From the NCBI GenBank assembly GCA_944387035.1, contig CALXDJ010000010.1, positions 16,533 through 80,532 of the forward strand: 64,000 nt of DNA, read 5' to 3'. Each line of letters begins with the position of its first letter. The stretch's first letter is position 1. Positions 32,738 through 40,613 of this stretch are shown here, piece after piece. The stretch comes from an uncultured Oscillospiraceae bacterium. Lineage in GTDB: Bacteria; Bacillota; Clostridia; Oscillospirales; Oscillospiraceae. Under the pieces are notes generated by a model. The model was given only the letters and a program-made list of their open reading frames with translations. It was not told the DNA's origin and ran no database searches. Both the position numbers and the translations under genes were made by a program.

Positions 32738-33831
32738 CAGTAGGTACCCTCCTTTACCCGCACGATCACCGGCTCGCCGCCGGTGGGGGCGTAGATGTGT
32801 TCGGCGTTGGGCTCCATGGCCCGAATGGCGGCTTCCTCGCTGGCGATATAGACCCGGTCCTCCTTCTCGCCGACCACCATGCTGCGCAGCTTGAGCCGGT
32901 CATTGAGGGCCATCAGTCCGCCTTCAAAGCCCAGGATGATGGAAAATGGTCCGGTGACCAGCAGGCTGGAAAACACCGTGCGCAGATAGGTCAGCACTTC
33001 CTGCTCCTGGGGAGAGCGGCGGGCAATGGTGCTCCAGAAAGGCGCGGCGACCACCGCGGCAGCCTCGGTGAGATGCAGTTTCTGACGCCGGAGCAGGAAG
33101 TCCATGATGTAGGCAATGACCTCCGTGTCCGTCTGCAGCGTGCACTGATAGCCGAACATCTCAATGAAGCGGCGGTTGGCGTCGTAGGAGGAGATTTCGC
33201 CGTTGTGCACCACAGAGTAGTCCAGCAAGGCAAAGGGATGTGCACCGCCCCACCAGCCGGGCGTGTTGGTGGGATAGCGGCCATGGGCGGTCCAGCAATA
33301 GCCCCGGTATTCCTCCAGCCGGTAAAACCGGCCGATGTCCTCGGGGTACCCCACGCCCTTGAACACGCCCATGTTCTTCCCGCAGGAAAAGACATACGTA
33401 CCGGGGAATTGGGCGTTCAGGCGCATGACGGTGCGGACCACAAACTCCTTTTCGTCCACCTGCATGGTGCGCAGGGCCGAACGCAGGGGTGCGGCAAAGT
33501 AGCGCCAGATCAGGGGTTCATCGGTAATTTCGGGCAGTTTGCGCACCGGAATCTCTTCTGCCAGCACGATATCGAAGCGTTCTTTCAAAAAGGCTTCGCA
33601 TTCCTTGCGGCAGGCGTGATCCCGGAAAAAAAGATGCAGGGCGAAGTAATCCCGCAGCTCGGGGTAGATGCCGTAGCCGGCAAAGCCTCCGCCCAGACCG
33701 TTGGAACGGTCGTGCATGGGCTTCATGCTCTCGATGACGGCCTGACCGTCCATCCGCTTGCCTTCCCGGGAGATCACGGCGGAGACGGCGCAGCCGGAGG
33801 GAATCCGGACTTGTCCTTCCAGTTGTTTCAT
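32737..33831 (-). CDS. Glutamate synthase glutaminase (class II amidotransferase) domain protein
   Basis: The 364-residue protein supplies ammonia from glutamine. The nucleophile is Cys14 in IPSGCAVSAVIS, so a 13-residue propeptide must be removed to free it. TAHGRYPTNTPGWWGGAHPF and VVHNGEISSYDANRRF are the glutamine-binding segments, and TDTEVIAYIMDFLL completes the site. A domain of this kind normally forms the N-terminal third of GltB. GAAAGGATGAG lies before the ATG. It is the first gene of the leftward operon, and its leader holds a terminator. Confidence 0.9.
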   Translation of the reverse strand: MKQLEGQVRIPSGCAVSAVISREGKRMDGQAVIESMKPMHDRSNGLGGGFAGYGIYPELRDYFALHLFFRDHACRKECEAFLKERFDIVLAEEIPVRKLPEITDEPLIWRYFAAPLRSALRTMQVDEKEFVVRTVMRLNAQFPGTYVFSCGKNMGVFKGVGYPEDIGRFYRLEEYRGYCWTAHGRYPTNTPGWWGGAHPFALLDYSVVHNGEISSYDANRRFIEMFGYQCTLQTDTEVIAYIMDFLLRRQKLHLTEAAAVVAAPFWSTIARRSPQEQEVLTYLRTVFSSLLVTGPFSIILGFEGGLMALNDRLKLRSMVVGEKEDRVYIASEEAAIRAMEPNAEHIYAPTGGEPVIVRVKEGTY

Positions 33832-33854
33832 GTGCGCTCATCCTTTCGGGGAAT

Positions 33855-33908
33855 GAAAAAAGATGCCCAGCCGCAGAAGGACAGACTCCTTCCACGGCTG
33901 AACATCTT
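33855..33908 (-). terminator. Leader terminator (attenuator) of the glutamate synthase/glnA operon
   Basis: On the minus strand, directly after the promoter, three stacked stems AAGATG/CATCTT, CAGCCG/CGGCTG and GAAGGA/TCCTTC (separated by 2-base mismatches, loop GTCTG) are followed by six T residues. It lies between the promoter and the first gene, so most transcripts would stop here unless antiterminated. An ANTAR regulator at the end of this operon is the obvious candidate, but the twin hexaloop hairpins of known ANTAR targets are not evident. Confidence 0.82.
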
Positions 33909-33922
33909 TGTTCTTGGGAATT

Positions 33923-33951
33923 AAAATACCGCCAAATGCCGCGCTTGTCAA
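33923..33951 (-). promoter_or_regulatory. Promoter of the glutamate synthase/glnA/ANTAR operon
   Basis: On the minus strand TTGACA (33946-33951), a 17-base spacer and TATTTT (33923-33928). The predicted start gives an approximately 80-base leader containing the terminator hairpin. Confidence 0.8.
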
Positions 33952-34007
33952 CGAACGTTTTTACTAAAAACGCAGGGTATGACTTCATTTTTTTGGAAAT
34001 TGTGCCA

Positions 34008-34037
34008 TTGACAGGCCGGCACCCGACGGCGTATCAT
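34008..34037 (+). promoter_or_regulatory. Promoter of the glnN/amtB operon
   Basis: TTGACA (34008-34013), an 18-base spacer and TATCAT (34032-34037). It is divergent from the other nitrogen promoter, with 56 bases between the two -35 boxes. Confidence 0.8.
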
Positions 34038-34048
34038 AAGCGCATCCA

Positions 34049-34101
34049 ACGACGATGACGTCGCAGAAGGGTCCTTCTGCCGGCACATCGTCGTTTTTTT
34101 A
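34049..34101 (+). terminator. Leader terminator (attenuator) of the glnN/amtB operon
   Basis: Starting about 10 bases into the predicted transcript, an outer stem AACGACGATG (34049-34058) / CATCGTCGTT (34086-34095) and an inner stem GCAGAAGG (34063-34070) / CCTTCTGC (34073-34080) are followed by TTTTTTTATTTTTC. The glnN ribosome binding site comes after it. The design and inner sequence resemble the leader of the divergent operon. Confidence 0.82.
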
Positions 34102-34123
34102 TTTTTCTTGTGAGGTGACCGTT

Positions 34124-36217
34124 ATGAAGCGTGTACCGGAGTATTTTGGCAGCATGGTATTTGACGATCGGGTGATGAAGGCCCGCCTGTCGGCAGAGGT
34201 GTATGACTCCCTGCGCAAGACCATTGATCAGGGAACCAAGCTGGATCTGTCTGTGGCCAATGCGGTGGCTGCCGCCATGAAGGACTGGGCGGTGGAAAAG
34301 GGCGCCACCCATTTTACCCACTGGTTCCAGCCCATGACCGGCATCACCGCGGAAAAGCACGACAGCTTCATTACCCCCGCGCCCGATGGACGGGTGATTT
34401 TGGAGTTTTCCGGCAAGGAACTGATTAAAGGAGAGCCGGACGCCTCGTCTTTCCCCTCCGGCGGCCTGCGGGCCACCTTCGAGGCCCGGGGCTATACCGC
34501 CTGGGATCCCACCTCCTACGCCTTTGTGAAGGGCCATACCCTTTATATTCCCACGGCATTTTGCTCCTACGGCGGCGAAGCGCTGGACAAAAAGACCCCT
34601 CTGCTGCGGTCTATGGAGGCGCTCAACCGGCAGGCCATGCGGATCCTGCATCTGTTCGGCAATGAGGATGTCCACTGTGTACGGACCTGCGTGGGACCGG
34701 AGCAGGAGTATTTCCTGGTGGACCGCGCGCTCTATAACCGCCGTCCGGACCTGATCTACACCGGCCGGACGCTCTTCGGTGCCCGCCCGCCCAAGGGCCA
34801 GGAGCTGGATGACCACTATTTCGGCACCATCAAGCCCCGGGTAGCGGCGTTCATGGAGGAACTCAACGAGGAACTCTGGAAACTGGGCATTCTGGCCAAG
34901 ACGGAGCACAACGAAGTGGCACCTGCTCAGCATGAGCTGGCCCCCATCTATACCACCACGAACCTGGCTACCGACCATAACCAGCTGACCATGGAGATCA
35001 TGCAGACCGTGGCGGCCAAGCACGGCATGGTGTGCCTGCTCCATGAAAAGCCCTTTGCCGGAGTCAACGGTTCCGGTAAGCACAACAACTGGTCCATGGC
35101 CACGGATACGGGCGTGAATCTGCTCTCCCCCGGCGATACGCCCCATGAAAACGCGCAGTTCCTGCTGTTCTTGTGCGCGGTGATCCAGGCGGTGGACGAT
35201 TACCAGGATCTGCTGCGCACCGCAGTGGCCACCGCCGGCAACGACCACCGTCTGGGTGCCAACGAGGCGCCGCCGGCCGTGGTATCCATCTTCCTGGGAG
35301 ATGAGATCACCGCCGTGCTGGATGCCATTGAGACCGATGCCCCCTATCACGGTGCCGAGCGCACCCGCATGAAGCTGGGGGTTCCGGCGCTGCCCCGCTT
35401 CCTCCGGGATACCACGGACCGCAACCGTACGTCTCCCTTCGCCTTCACCGGCAACAAGTTCGAGTTCCGGATGCTGGGTTCGTCCAACTCCATCGCCTGC
35501 GCCAACATCATGCTCAACAGCGCCGTGGCGGATACCCTGCGCAAGTTTGCCGACCGCCTGGAGGGCACGGAGGACTTTGACGCGGCCATCCACGCCCTGA
35601 TTCAGGAGACGGTGAAAGCCCACAAGCGCATCATCTTCAACGGCAACGGCTATGACGATGCCTGGCTGGAAGAGGCCAAGAAGCGGGGCCTTGCCAACCT
35701 GCGCACCACGCCCGACTGCGTGCCCTGCCTGCTGGAAAAGAAGAATGTGGAAATGCTCACCGGTCTGGGCGTGTACACCAAGGCAGAGCTGGAGTCCCGC
35801 TATGAGATCACCATGGAGAACTACTGCAAGTGCGTGAGCATTGAGGCGCTGACCATGGTGGATATGGCCCGCCGGGATATCCTGCCCGCCGTGGAGACCT
35901 ACGCCGCAAAGGTGGCCGGCACCGCCGCGGCCAAGAAGGCACTGGCTCCCGATCTGGCGGCTTCCTATGAGACGGATCTGGTGCGCCGCCTGTCAGGCCT
36001 GACGGACTGTATCGCCCAGCGCACGGAAAACCTGGAGCATCTCATGGCACAGCTGCAAACCACGGAGGATGTCACCGCTTCCGCCTGCCGGATTCGGGAC
36101 GAGATCCTGCCCGCCATGAGTGCTCTGCGGGCTGCCGCCGATGAGGCGGAGACCATCACCGCCTCTGATTGCTGGCCGTATCCCACTTATGGGGATCTGC
36201 TCTTCAGCGTGCGGTAA
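34124..36217 (+). CDS. glnN: Glutamine synthetase type III
   Basis: The 697-residue enzyme matches the long GSIII family (about 700-730 residues) that also makes glutamine from glutamate and ammonia. Typical segments are [29 protein letters not shown] (metal Glu), [32 protein letters not shown] (glutamate site) and [18 protein letters not shown]. The ATG at 34124 follows GAGGTG. The gene is preceded by an attenuator-type leader and followed 84 bases later by the ammonium channel gene. Having both GSI and GSIII back to back suggests use of the two enzymes under different nitrogen states. Confidence 0.95.
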   Translation: MKRVPEYFGSMVFDDRVMKARLSAEVYDSLRKTIDQGTKLDLSVANAVAAAMKDWAVEKGATHFTHWFQPMTGITAEKHDSFITPAPDGRVILEFSGKELIKGEPDASSFPSGGLRATFEARGYTAWDPTSYAFVKGHTLYIPTAFCSYGGEALDKKTPLLRSMEALNRQAMRILHLFGNEDVHCVRTCVGPEQEYFLVDRALYNRRPDLIYTGRTLFGARPPKGQELDDHYFGTIKPRVAAFMEELNEELWKLGILAKTEHNEVAPAQHELAPIYTTTNLATDHNQLTMEIMQTVAAKHGMVCLLHEKPFAGVNGSGKHNNWSMATDTGVNLLSPGDTPHENAQFLLFLCAVIQAVDDYQDLLRTAVATAGNDHRLGANEAPPAVVSIFLGDEITAVLDAIETDAPYHGAERTRMKLGVPALPRFLRDTTDRNRTSPFAFTGNKFEFRMLGSSNSIACANIMLNSAVADTLRKFADRLEGTEDFDAAIHALIQETVKAHKRIIFNGNGYDDAWLEEAKKRGLANLRTTPDCVPCLLEKKNVEMLTGLGVYTKAELESRYEITMENYCKCVSIEALTMVDMARRDILPAVETYAAKVAGTAAAKKALAPDLAASYETDLVRRLSGLTDCIAQRTENLEHLMAQLQTTEDVTASACRIRDEILPAMSALRAAADEAETITASDCWPYPTYGDLLFSVR

Positions 36218-36301
36218 TCGGCAGTTCCCCGGCGGAGTTGTGACCCGCCGGGGAAACAGAAAATTGTTTTGGGAGATCTTGAGAGAAAAGAGGGATTTGG
36301 G

Positions 36302-38029
36302 ATGACTTACAGTGCAGTCAATACGATCTGGGTGCTGCTGGGAGCAGCGCTGGTGTTCTTTATGCAGGCGGGCTTTTCCATGTGTGAGGCCGGATTCACC
36401 CGGGCGAAGAACACCGGCAATATCTTGATGAAAAACCTGATGGACTTTTGCATCGGCACCCCCTGCTTCTGGCTCTTTGGGTTCGGCGCCATGTTCGGTT
36501 TGGGGACAGGGCTGTTCGGTTGGATTGACCCCCTGATTATGGGAGATTACAGCCATATCCTGCCCGCCGGTGTGCCGCTGTGGGCCTACGCCATTTTCCA
36601 GACGGTGTTTTGCGCCACATCCGCCACCATCGTCTCCGGTGCCATGGCGGAGCGGACCCGGTTCAGTGCCTACTGCATTTACTCTGCCGCCATTTCCTTA
36701 ATCATTTACCCCATTTCCGGCCACTGGATCTGGGGCGGCGGCTGGCTGGCCCAGATGGGATTCCATGACTTCGCCGGTTCCACCGCTGTGCACATGGTGG
36801 GCGGTGTCTGCGCCCTGATCGGCGCGGCGATCCTGGGCCCCCGGATCGGCAAGTACGGCAAGGACGGCAAGCCCCGGGCCATCTTAGGCCACAACCTGAC
36901 CTTCGCGGCGCTGGGTGTGTTTATTCTGTGGTTCTGCTGGTTTGGTTTCAACGGCGCTTCCACAGTGGGAATGGATACCGACGAACTGATCGTCCGGGCG
37001 GGCCGCGTGTTCTTCAACACCAACCTGACTGCCGCTGTGGCCTGCTGCACGACGCTGATTTTCACTTGGCTGCGCTACAAAAAACCGGATGTGTCCATGA
37101 CCTACAATGCCGCCCTGGCCGGTCTGGTGGGTATTACCGCCGGATGCGATGCGGTGGACGCTGTGGGCGCGGCCATTATGGGCGTGATCTTCGGCATTGT
37201 GATTGTGCTGTCCGTGGAATTTTTCGATAAGGTCGCCAAGATCGACGACCCGGTGGGCGCCATTTCCGTCCACGGCGTCTGCGGAGCCCTGGGCAGCATT
37301 CTGGTCGGCGTGTTCGCGGACGGCGCTTCCACGGAGGCCGGTGTCCTCTATGGCGGCGGATTCCACCTGCTGGGGGTGCAGACCTTGGGCGTGGTGACGG
37401 TAGCGGCCTATGTGGCGGTGGTCATCACCGTGGTATTTGTAGTGATCAAGCACACCATCGGCCTGCGGGCGGATGCAGCCGACGAGCTGGCCGGCCTGGA
37501 TGTTTCGGAGCATGGCCTGCTCACAGCCTATGCGGGCTTTGCCATGATGCCGGACACCTTTGTGGATGATGCGCTTCCGGTGGAGCTTCCTGAAGCCGTT
37601 CCCGCTGAAGCTCCGGTGCAGGAAGCCGCTGTGGATGCAGCGAAGAAGCCTGCGCCTGCCGCCCCCGGCGGCCACAAGCTCACCAAGGTGGAGATTCTGT
37701 GCCGCGAGTCCCGCCTGGAGGCGCTGAAGGCGGCCATGATGCAGCTGGGCATTACCGGCATGACGGTCAGCCACGTGCTGGGCTGCGGCGCACAGAAGGG
37801 CCGTCAGGAGTACTACCGCGGCGTTCCCGTGGAGGCGACCTTGCTGCCCAAGGTCCAGGTAGAGATCGTGGTCAGCAAGGTGCCGGTCCGGGACGTGATC
37901 GAGACGGCCAAGCGGGTGCTCTTTACCGGTCACATCGGCGACGGCAAGATCTTCGTCTACGATGTGGAAAACGCAGTGAAGGTTCGTACCGGCGAGGAAG
38001 GGTATGACGCACTCCAGGATGTAGAATAA
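36302..38029 (+). CDS. amtB: Ammonium channel Amt fused to a C-terminal PII domain
   Basis: The 575-residue fusion has eleven helices of an Amt channel (1 to about 405) and a complete PII fold (about 455-575). Channel hallmarks: HDFAGSTAVHMVGG (first pore His) and ISVHGVCGALGS (second pore His). A linker rich in Pro/Ala/Glu joins the domains. The PII part has LTKVEILCRESRLEALKAAM, a T-loop QKGRQEYYRGVPVEATLLPK and TGHIGDGKIFVYDVENAVK for nucleotide binding. Tyr51 of the T-loop, the uridylylated residue in proteobacteria, is Val here. The PII domain would gate the channel in response to ATP/ADP and 2-oxoglutarate. GAGGG precedes the ATG, and a longer start was rejected. Confidence 0.93.
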   Translation: MTYSAVNTIWVLLGAALVFFMQAGFSMCEAGFTRAKNTGNILMKNLMDFCIGTPCFWLFGFGAMFGLGTGLFGWIDPLIMGDYSHILPAGVPLWAYAIFQTVFCATSATIVSGAMAERTRFSAYCIYSAAISLIIYPISGHWIWGGGWLAQMGFHDFAGSTAVHMVGGVCALIGAAILGPRIGKYGKDGKPRAILGHNLTFAALGVFILWFCWFGFNGASTVGMDTDELIVRAGRVFFNTNLTAAVACCTTLIFTWLRYKKPDVSMTYNAALAGLVGITAGCDAVDAVGAAIMGVIFGIVIVLSVEFFDKVAKIDDPVGAISVHGVCGALGSILVGVFADGASTEAGVLYGGGFHLLGVQTLGVVTVAAYVAVVITVVFVVIKHTIGLRADAADELAGLDVSEHGLLTAYAGFAMMPDTFVDDALPVELPEAVPAEAPVQEAAVDAAKKPAPAAPGGHKLTKVEILCRESRLEALKAAMMQLGITGMTVSHVLGCGAQKGRQEYYRGVPVEATLLPKVQVEIVVSKVPVRDVIETAKRVLFTGHIGDGKIFVYDVENAVKVRTGEEGYDALQDVE

Positions 38030-38040
38030 GAAGACGGATA

Positions 38041-38076
38041 CGCAGGCCGGTCTCTCCACCGGGAGACCGGCCTGCG
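38041..38076 (+). terminator. Probable terminator after amtB
   Basis: A perfect 14-base-pair stem CGCAGGCCGGTCTC / GAGACCGGCCTGCG, with only a weak T content afterwards (CGTTGCTG). Confidence 0.6.
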
Positions 38077-38164
38077 CGTTGCTGTGTCTGTGAATGTGTT
38101 CCGCGTCCGGCTGTATGAACGGAGAACCGGGAAAAAAACTGTTGGATTTGATAAGGTATTACCA

Positions 38165-38193
38165 TTGACCTGGAGAAAAAATGCAATTATGAT
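38165..38193 (+). promoter_or_regulatory. purC-purF promoter
   Basis: TTGACC (38165-38170), a 17-base spacer and TATGAT (38188-38193). Confidence 0.78.
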
Positions 38194-38199
38194 GGAATC

Positions 38200-38368
38200 A
38201 GCAAAAATCTTCCCCCGGAGGCAGCAGGACAGGACCTGAAGTATGGACAAGCCAGGCCGGTGCTGTTTGCGGACGGAATACTCCCTGACGGGCGGATCTG
38301 CTGGACAGGTCCGGTTCGCCGGGGCGCGGGTGTGTCTGAGATCTATTTTATGCAGGAGGTACGTACAC
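38200..38368 (+). other. Long structured leader of purC
   Basis: About 170 untranslated bases precede purC. GGACCTG (38232-38238) pairs with CAGGTCC (38306-38312), enclosing a 67-base region that contains further GC-rich complementarity, such as ACTCCCTGACGGGC. I do not recognise a purine, PRPP or T-box riboswitch consensus in it. An in-frame reading frame from 38243 runs into purC but has no good ribosome binding site. Confidence 0.4.
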
Positions 38369-39088
38369 ATGGAAAAACGGGAAATGCTTTATGAGGGAAA
38401 AGCCAAGCGGGTGTATGCCACGGAGGATCCGGAGCTTCTGATCGTCTCCTACAAGGATGACGCCACGGCGTTCAACGGCCTGAAAAAGGGCACCATTGCC
38501 GGCAAGGGCGTGATCAACAATGAGATGAGCAACCGGCTGATGCAGCGTCTGGAAAAGGCCGGCGTCCCCACCCACTTCGTTGAGGAGCTCAGTGAGCGGG
38601 AGACTCTGGTCAAGCGCGTGCAGATCGTGCCCCTGGAGGTCATCATCCGCAACATTGCCGCCGGTTCCTTCTCCAAGCGCTACGGCGTGGAAGAGGGCGT
38701 GGTGTTCTCTCAGCCCACCATCGAGTTCTCCTATAAGAACGACGAGCTGGGCGATCCCCTGCTGAACACCAGCCATGCTCTGGCTCTGGGTCTGGCTACC
38801 CAGGAGGAGATTGACACCATTCGCCGTCTGGCCTTCCAGACCAACGATTTGCTGCGGGCCTTCTGGTCCAGCTGCGGCGTGACTCTGGTGGACTTCAAGC
38901 TGGAGTTTGGCCGCCTGTCTGACGGCACTGTGATTCTGGCGGACGAGATCAGCCCGGATACCTGCCGGCTGTGGGACGCCGCCACGGGCGAAAAGCTGGA
39001 CAAGGATCGCTTCCGTCGGGATCTGGGCGGCGTGGAAGACGCCTATGCGGAAGTGATGCGGAGACTGATGGAACATGAGGACTGCTGA
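38369..39088 (+). CDS. purC: SAICAR synthetase (phosphoribosylaminoimidazole-succinocarboxamide synthase)
   Basis: The 239-residue enzyme joins aspartate to CAIR with ATP in purine synthesis. [12 protein letters not shown] (around residue 7) and [14 protein letters not shown] are the N-terminal ATP-site signatures, [14 protein letters not shown] is the substrate segment, and [10 protein letters not shown] and [14 protein letters not shown] carry the metal and substrate residues. GGAGGT sits 7 bases before the ATG. It overlaps purF by 14 bases, so the two are coupled. Confidence 0.96.
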   Translation: MEKREMLYEGKAKRVYATEDPELLIVSYKDDATAFNGLKKGTIAGKGVINNEMSNRLMQRLEKAGVPTHFVEELSERETLVKRVQIVPLEVIIRNIAAGSFSKRYGVEEGVVFSQPTIEFSYKNDELGDPLLNTSHALALGLATQEEIDTIRRLAFQTNDLLRAFWSSCGVTLVDFKLEFGRLSDGTVILADEISPDTCRLWDAATGEKLDKDRFRRDLGGVEDAYAEVMRRLMEHEDC

Positions 39089-40544
39089 GGAATCCGCCAG
39101 GATCCTCCCGCGTCACCTTCATGAGGAGTGCGGCGTATTCGGGATCTTTGCACCACAGAATGAGGATCTGGCCGGTTTGGTGTATTACGGACTGTATGCC
39201 CTGCAGCACCGCGGGCAGGAGAGCGCAGGAATCGCCATCAATGACGACGGTGTTTTTTCTGTCTGGCGGGATGTGGGACTGGTCAGTGAGGCTCTGCCTG
39301 CCCGGCGTCTGGAGAAGCTGGGGCAGGGGTCCATTGCGGTGGGCCATGTGCGCTATGCTACTACCGGCTCGGATGCTGCACTCAACGCGCAGCCCCTGGT
39401 CATCAATCATTTCAAGGGCCGTATGGCCCTGGCTCATAACGGAAACCTGACCAATTCCATGGAACTGCGGCGCAAGCTGGAGGAACGGGGTTCCATTTTC
39501 CACACCACCACGGATTCCGAGGTCATTGCCTACGAAATCGTGCAGCAGCGGCTGCGGACGCCGTCCATTGAGGCCGCGGTCTGTGCGGCCATGGACCGTT
39601 TGGAGGGCGCATACAGCCTGGTGATCTCTTCGCCCACCAAGCTCATCGCCGCCCGGGACCCCCATGGGTTCCGTCCGCTGTGCATGGGCCGCCGGCCGGA
39701 TGGAGCGGTGGTATTTGCCTCGGAGTCCTGCGCACTGGATGCGGTGGGAGCTGCCTTTGAGCGGGACCTGCTGCCCGGCGAGATTGTGACCGTGGGACGG
39801 GATGGAATTCACCGGGATACCAGCCACTGCGGCACAGCGCCCAAGCGGCTTTGCGTGTTTGAACTGATCTACTTTGCCCGGCCGGACTCCGTGATTGACG
39901 GATGCAGCGTCACGCTGGCCCGGCAGCGTGCGGGAGCCTTCCTGGCCAAGGAGCACCCGGTGGAGGCGGATGTGGTAGTGGGCGTGCCGGATTCCGGTCT
40001 GGACGCTGCCCTGGGCTATGCCCGAGCCTCCGGGATTCCCTATGCCATGGGATTTACCAAGAACAAATACGTGGGCCGCACATTCATTGCCCCCACCCAG
40101 ACCATGCGGGAGACGGGCGTGAGCCTGAAGCTCAACCCCATCCGCTCTGTGGTCAGCGGCAAGCGGGTAGTACTGGTGGACGACTCCATCGTCCGGGGAA
40201 CTACCTGCCGCCGAACCATTGAGCTGCTGCGTCAGGCGGGAGCCAGTGAGGTTCATATGCGGGTCAGCGCACCGCCCTTTGTGGCGCCGTGCTACTACGG
40301 TACGGATATCGACAGCGCGGAAAATCTCATTGCCAACCAGCACACGGTGGAAGAAATCGCCCGGATCATCGGGGTGGATTCCCTGGGCTATCTGAGCCTG
40401 GAGGATCTGATGCACCTGGGCGGAGAAGCAATGGAGGGATTCTGCACCGCCTGCTTTGGCGGCGAATATCCTACCAAAGTTCCCCCTCCGGGTCAGAAGG
40501 ACCGCTTTGCCTGCCGGATCGGCAGCAAAGACCATGCAGAATAA
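39075..40544 (+). CDS. purF: Amidophosphoribosyltransferase
   Basis: The 489-residue enzyme makes phosphoribosylamine from PRPP and glutamine, the first committed purine step. The nucleophile is Cys19 in [10 protein letters not shown], so an 18-residue propeptide is presumably cleaved. The glutaminase part includes [11 protein letters not shown] and LAHNGNLTN. The phosphoribosyltransferase part has [13 protein letters not shown], the PRPP motif. [11 protein letters not shown] supplies two of the cysteines for the 4Fe-4S cluster of the B. subtilis-type enzyme. It overlaps the end of purC by 14 bases. Other pur genes are not in the window. Confidence 0.96.
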   Translation: MRTAEESARILPRHLHEECGVFGIFAPQNEDLAGLVYYGLYALQHRGQESAGIAINDDGVFSVWRDVGLVSEALPARRLEKLGQGSIAVGHVRYATTGSDAALNAQPLVINHFKGRMALAHNGNLTNSMELRRKLEERGSIFHTTTDSEVIAYEIVQQRLRTPSIEAAVCAAMDRLEGAYSLVISSPTKLIAARDPHGFRPLCMGRRPDGAVVFASESCALDAVGAAFERDLLPGEIVTVGRDGIHRDTSHCGTAPKRLCVFELIYFARPDSVIDGCSVTLARQRAGAFLAKEHPVEADVVVGVPDSGLDAALGYARASGIPYAMGFTKNKYVGRTFIAPTQTMRETGVSLKLNPIRSVVSGKRVVLVDDSIVRGTTCRRTIELLRQAGASEVHMRVSAPPFVAPCYYGTDIDSAENLIANQHTVEEIARIIGVDSLGYLSLEDLMHLGGEAMEGFCTACFGGEYPTKVPPPGQKDRFACRIGSKDHAE

Positions 40545-40557
40545 ATCAAATCCATAC

Positions 40558-40592
40558 AAAAAAAGCGCCGCGGCAAATGCCGCGGCGCTTTT
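40558..40592. terminator. Bidirectional terminator between purF and the SLH gene
   Basis: A 15-base-pair stem, AAAAGCGCCGCGGCA / TGCCGCGGCGCTTTT, with A-run and T-run flanks. It can end both convergent units. Confidence 0.88.
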
Positions 40593-40613
40593 GCTGTATG
40601 GGGGATTGGTTGC

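Noticed and set aside
33855..34101. Canonical ANTAR twin-hexaloop RNA motif in the nitrogen leaders
   Set aside because: The loops I can draw are 4, 5 or 7 bases and do not show the A1/G4 hexaloop; only the terminators themselves are supported.
38200..38368. Purine or PRPP riboswitch before purC
   Set aside because: The conserved core sequences of those riboswitches are not present, so only an unassigned structured leader is reported.
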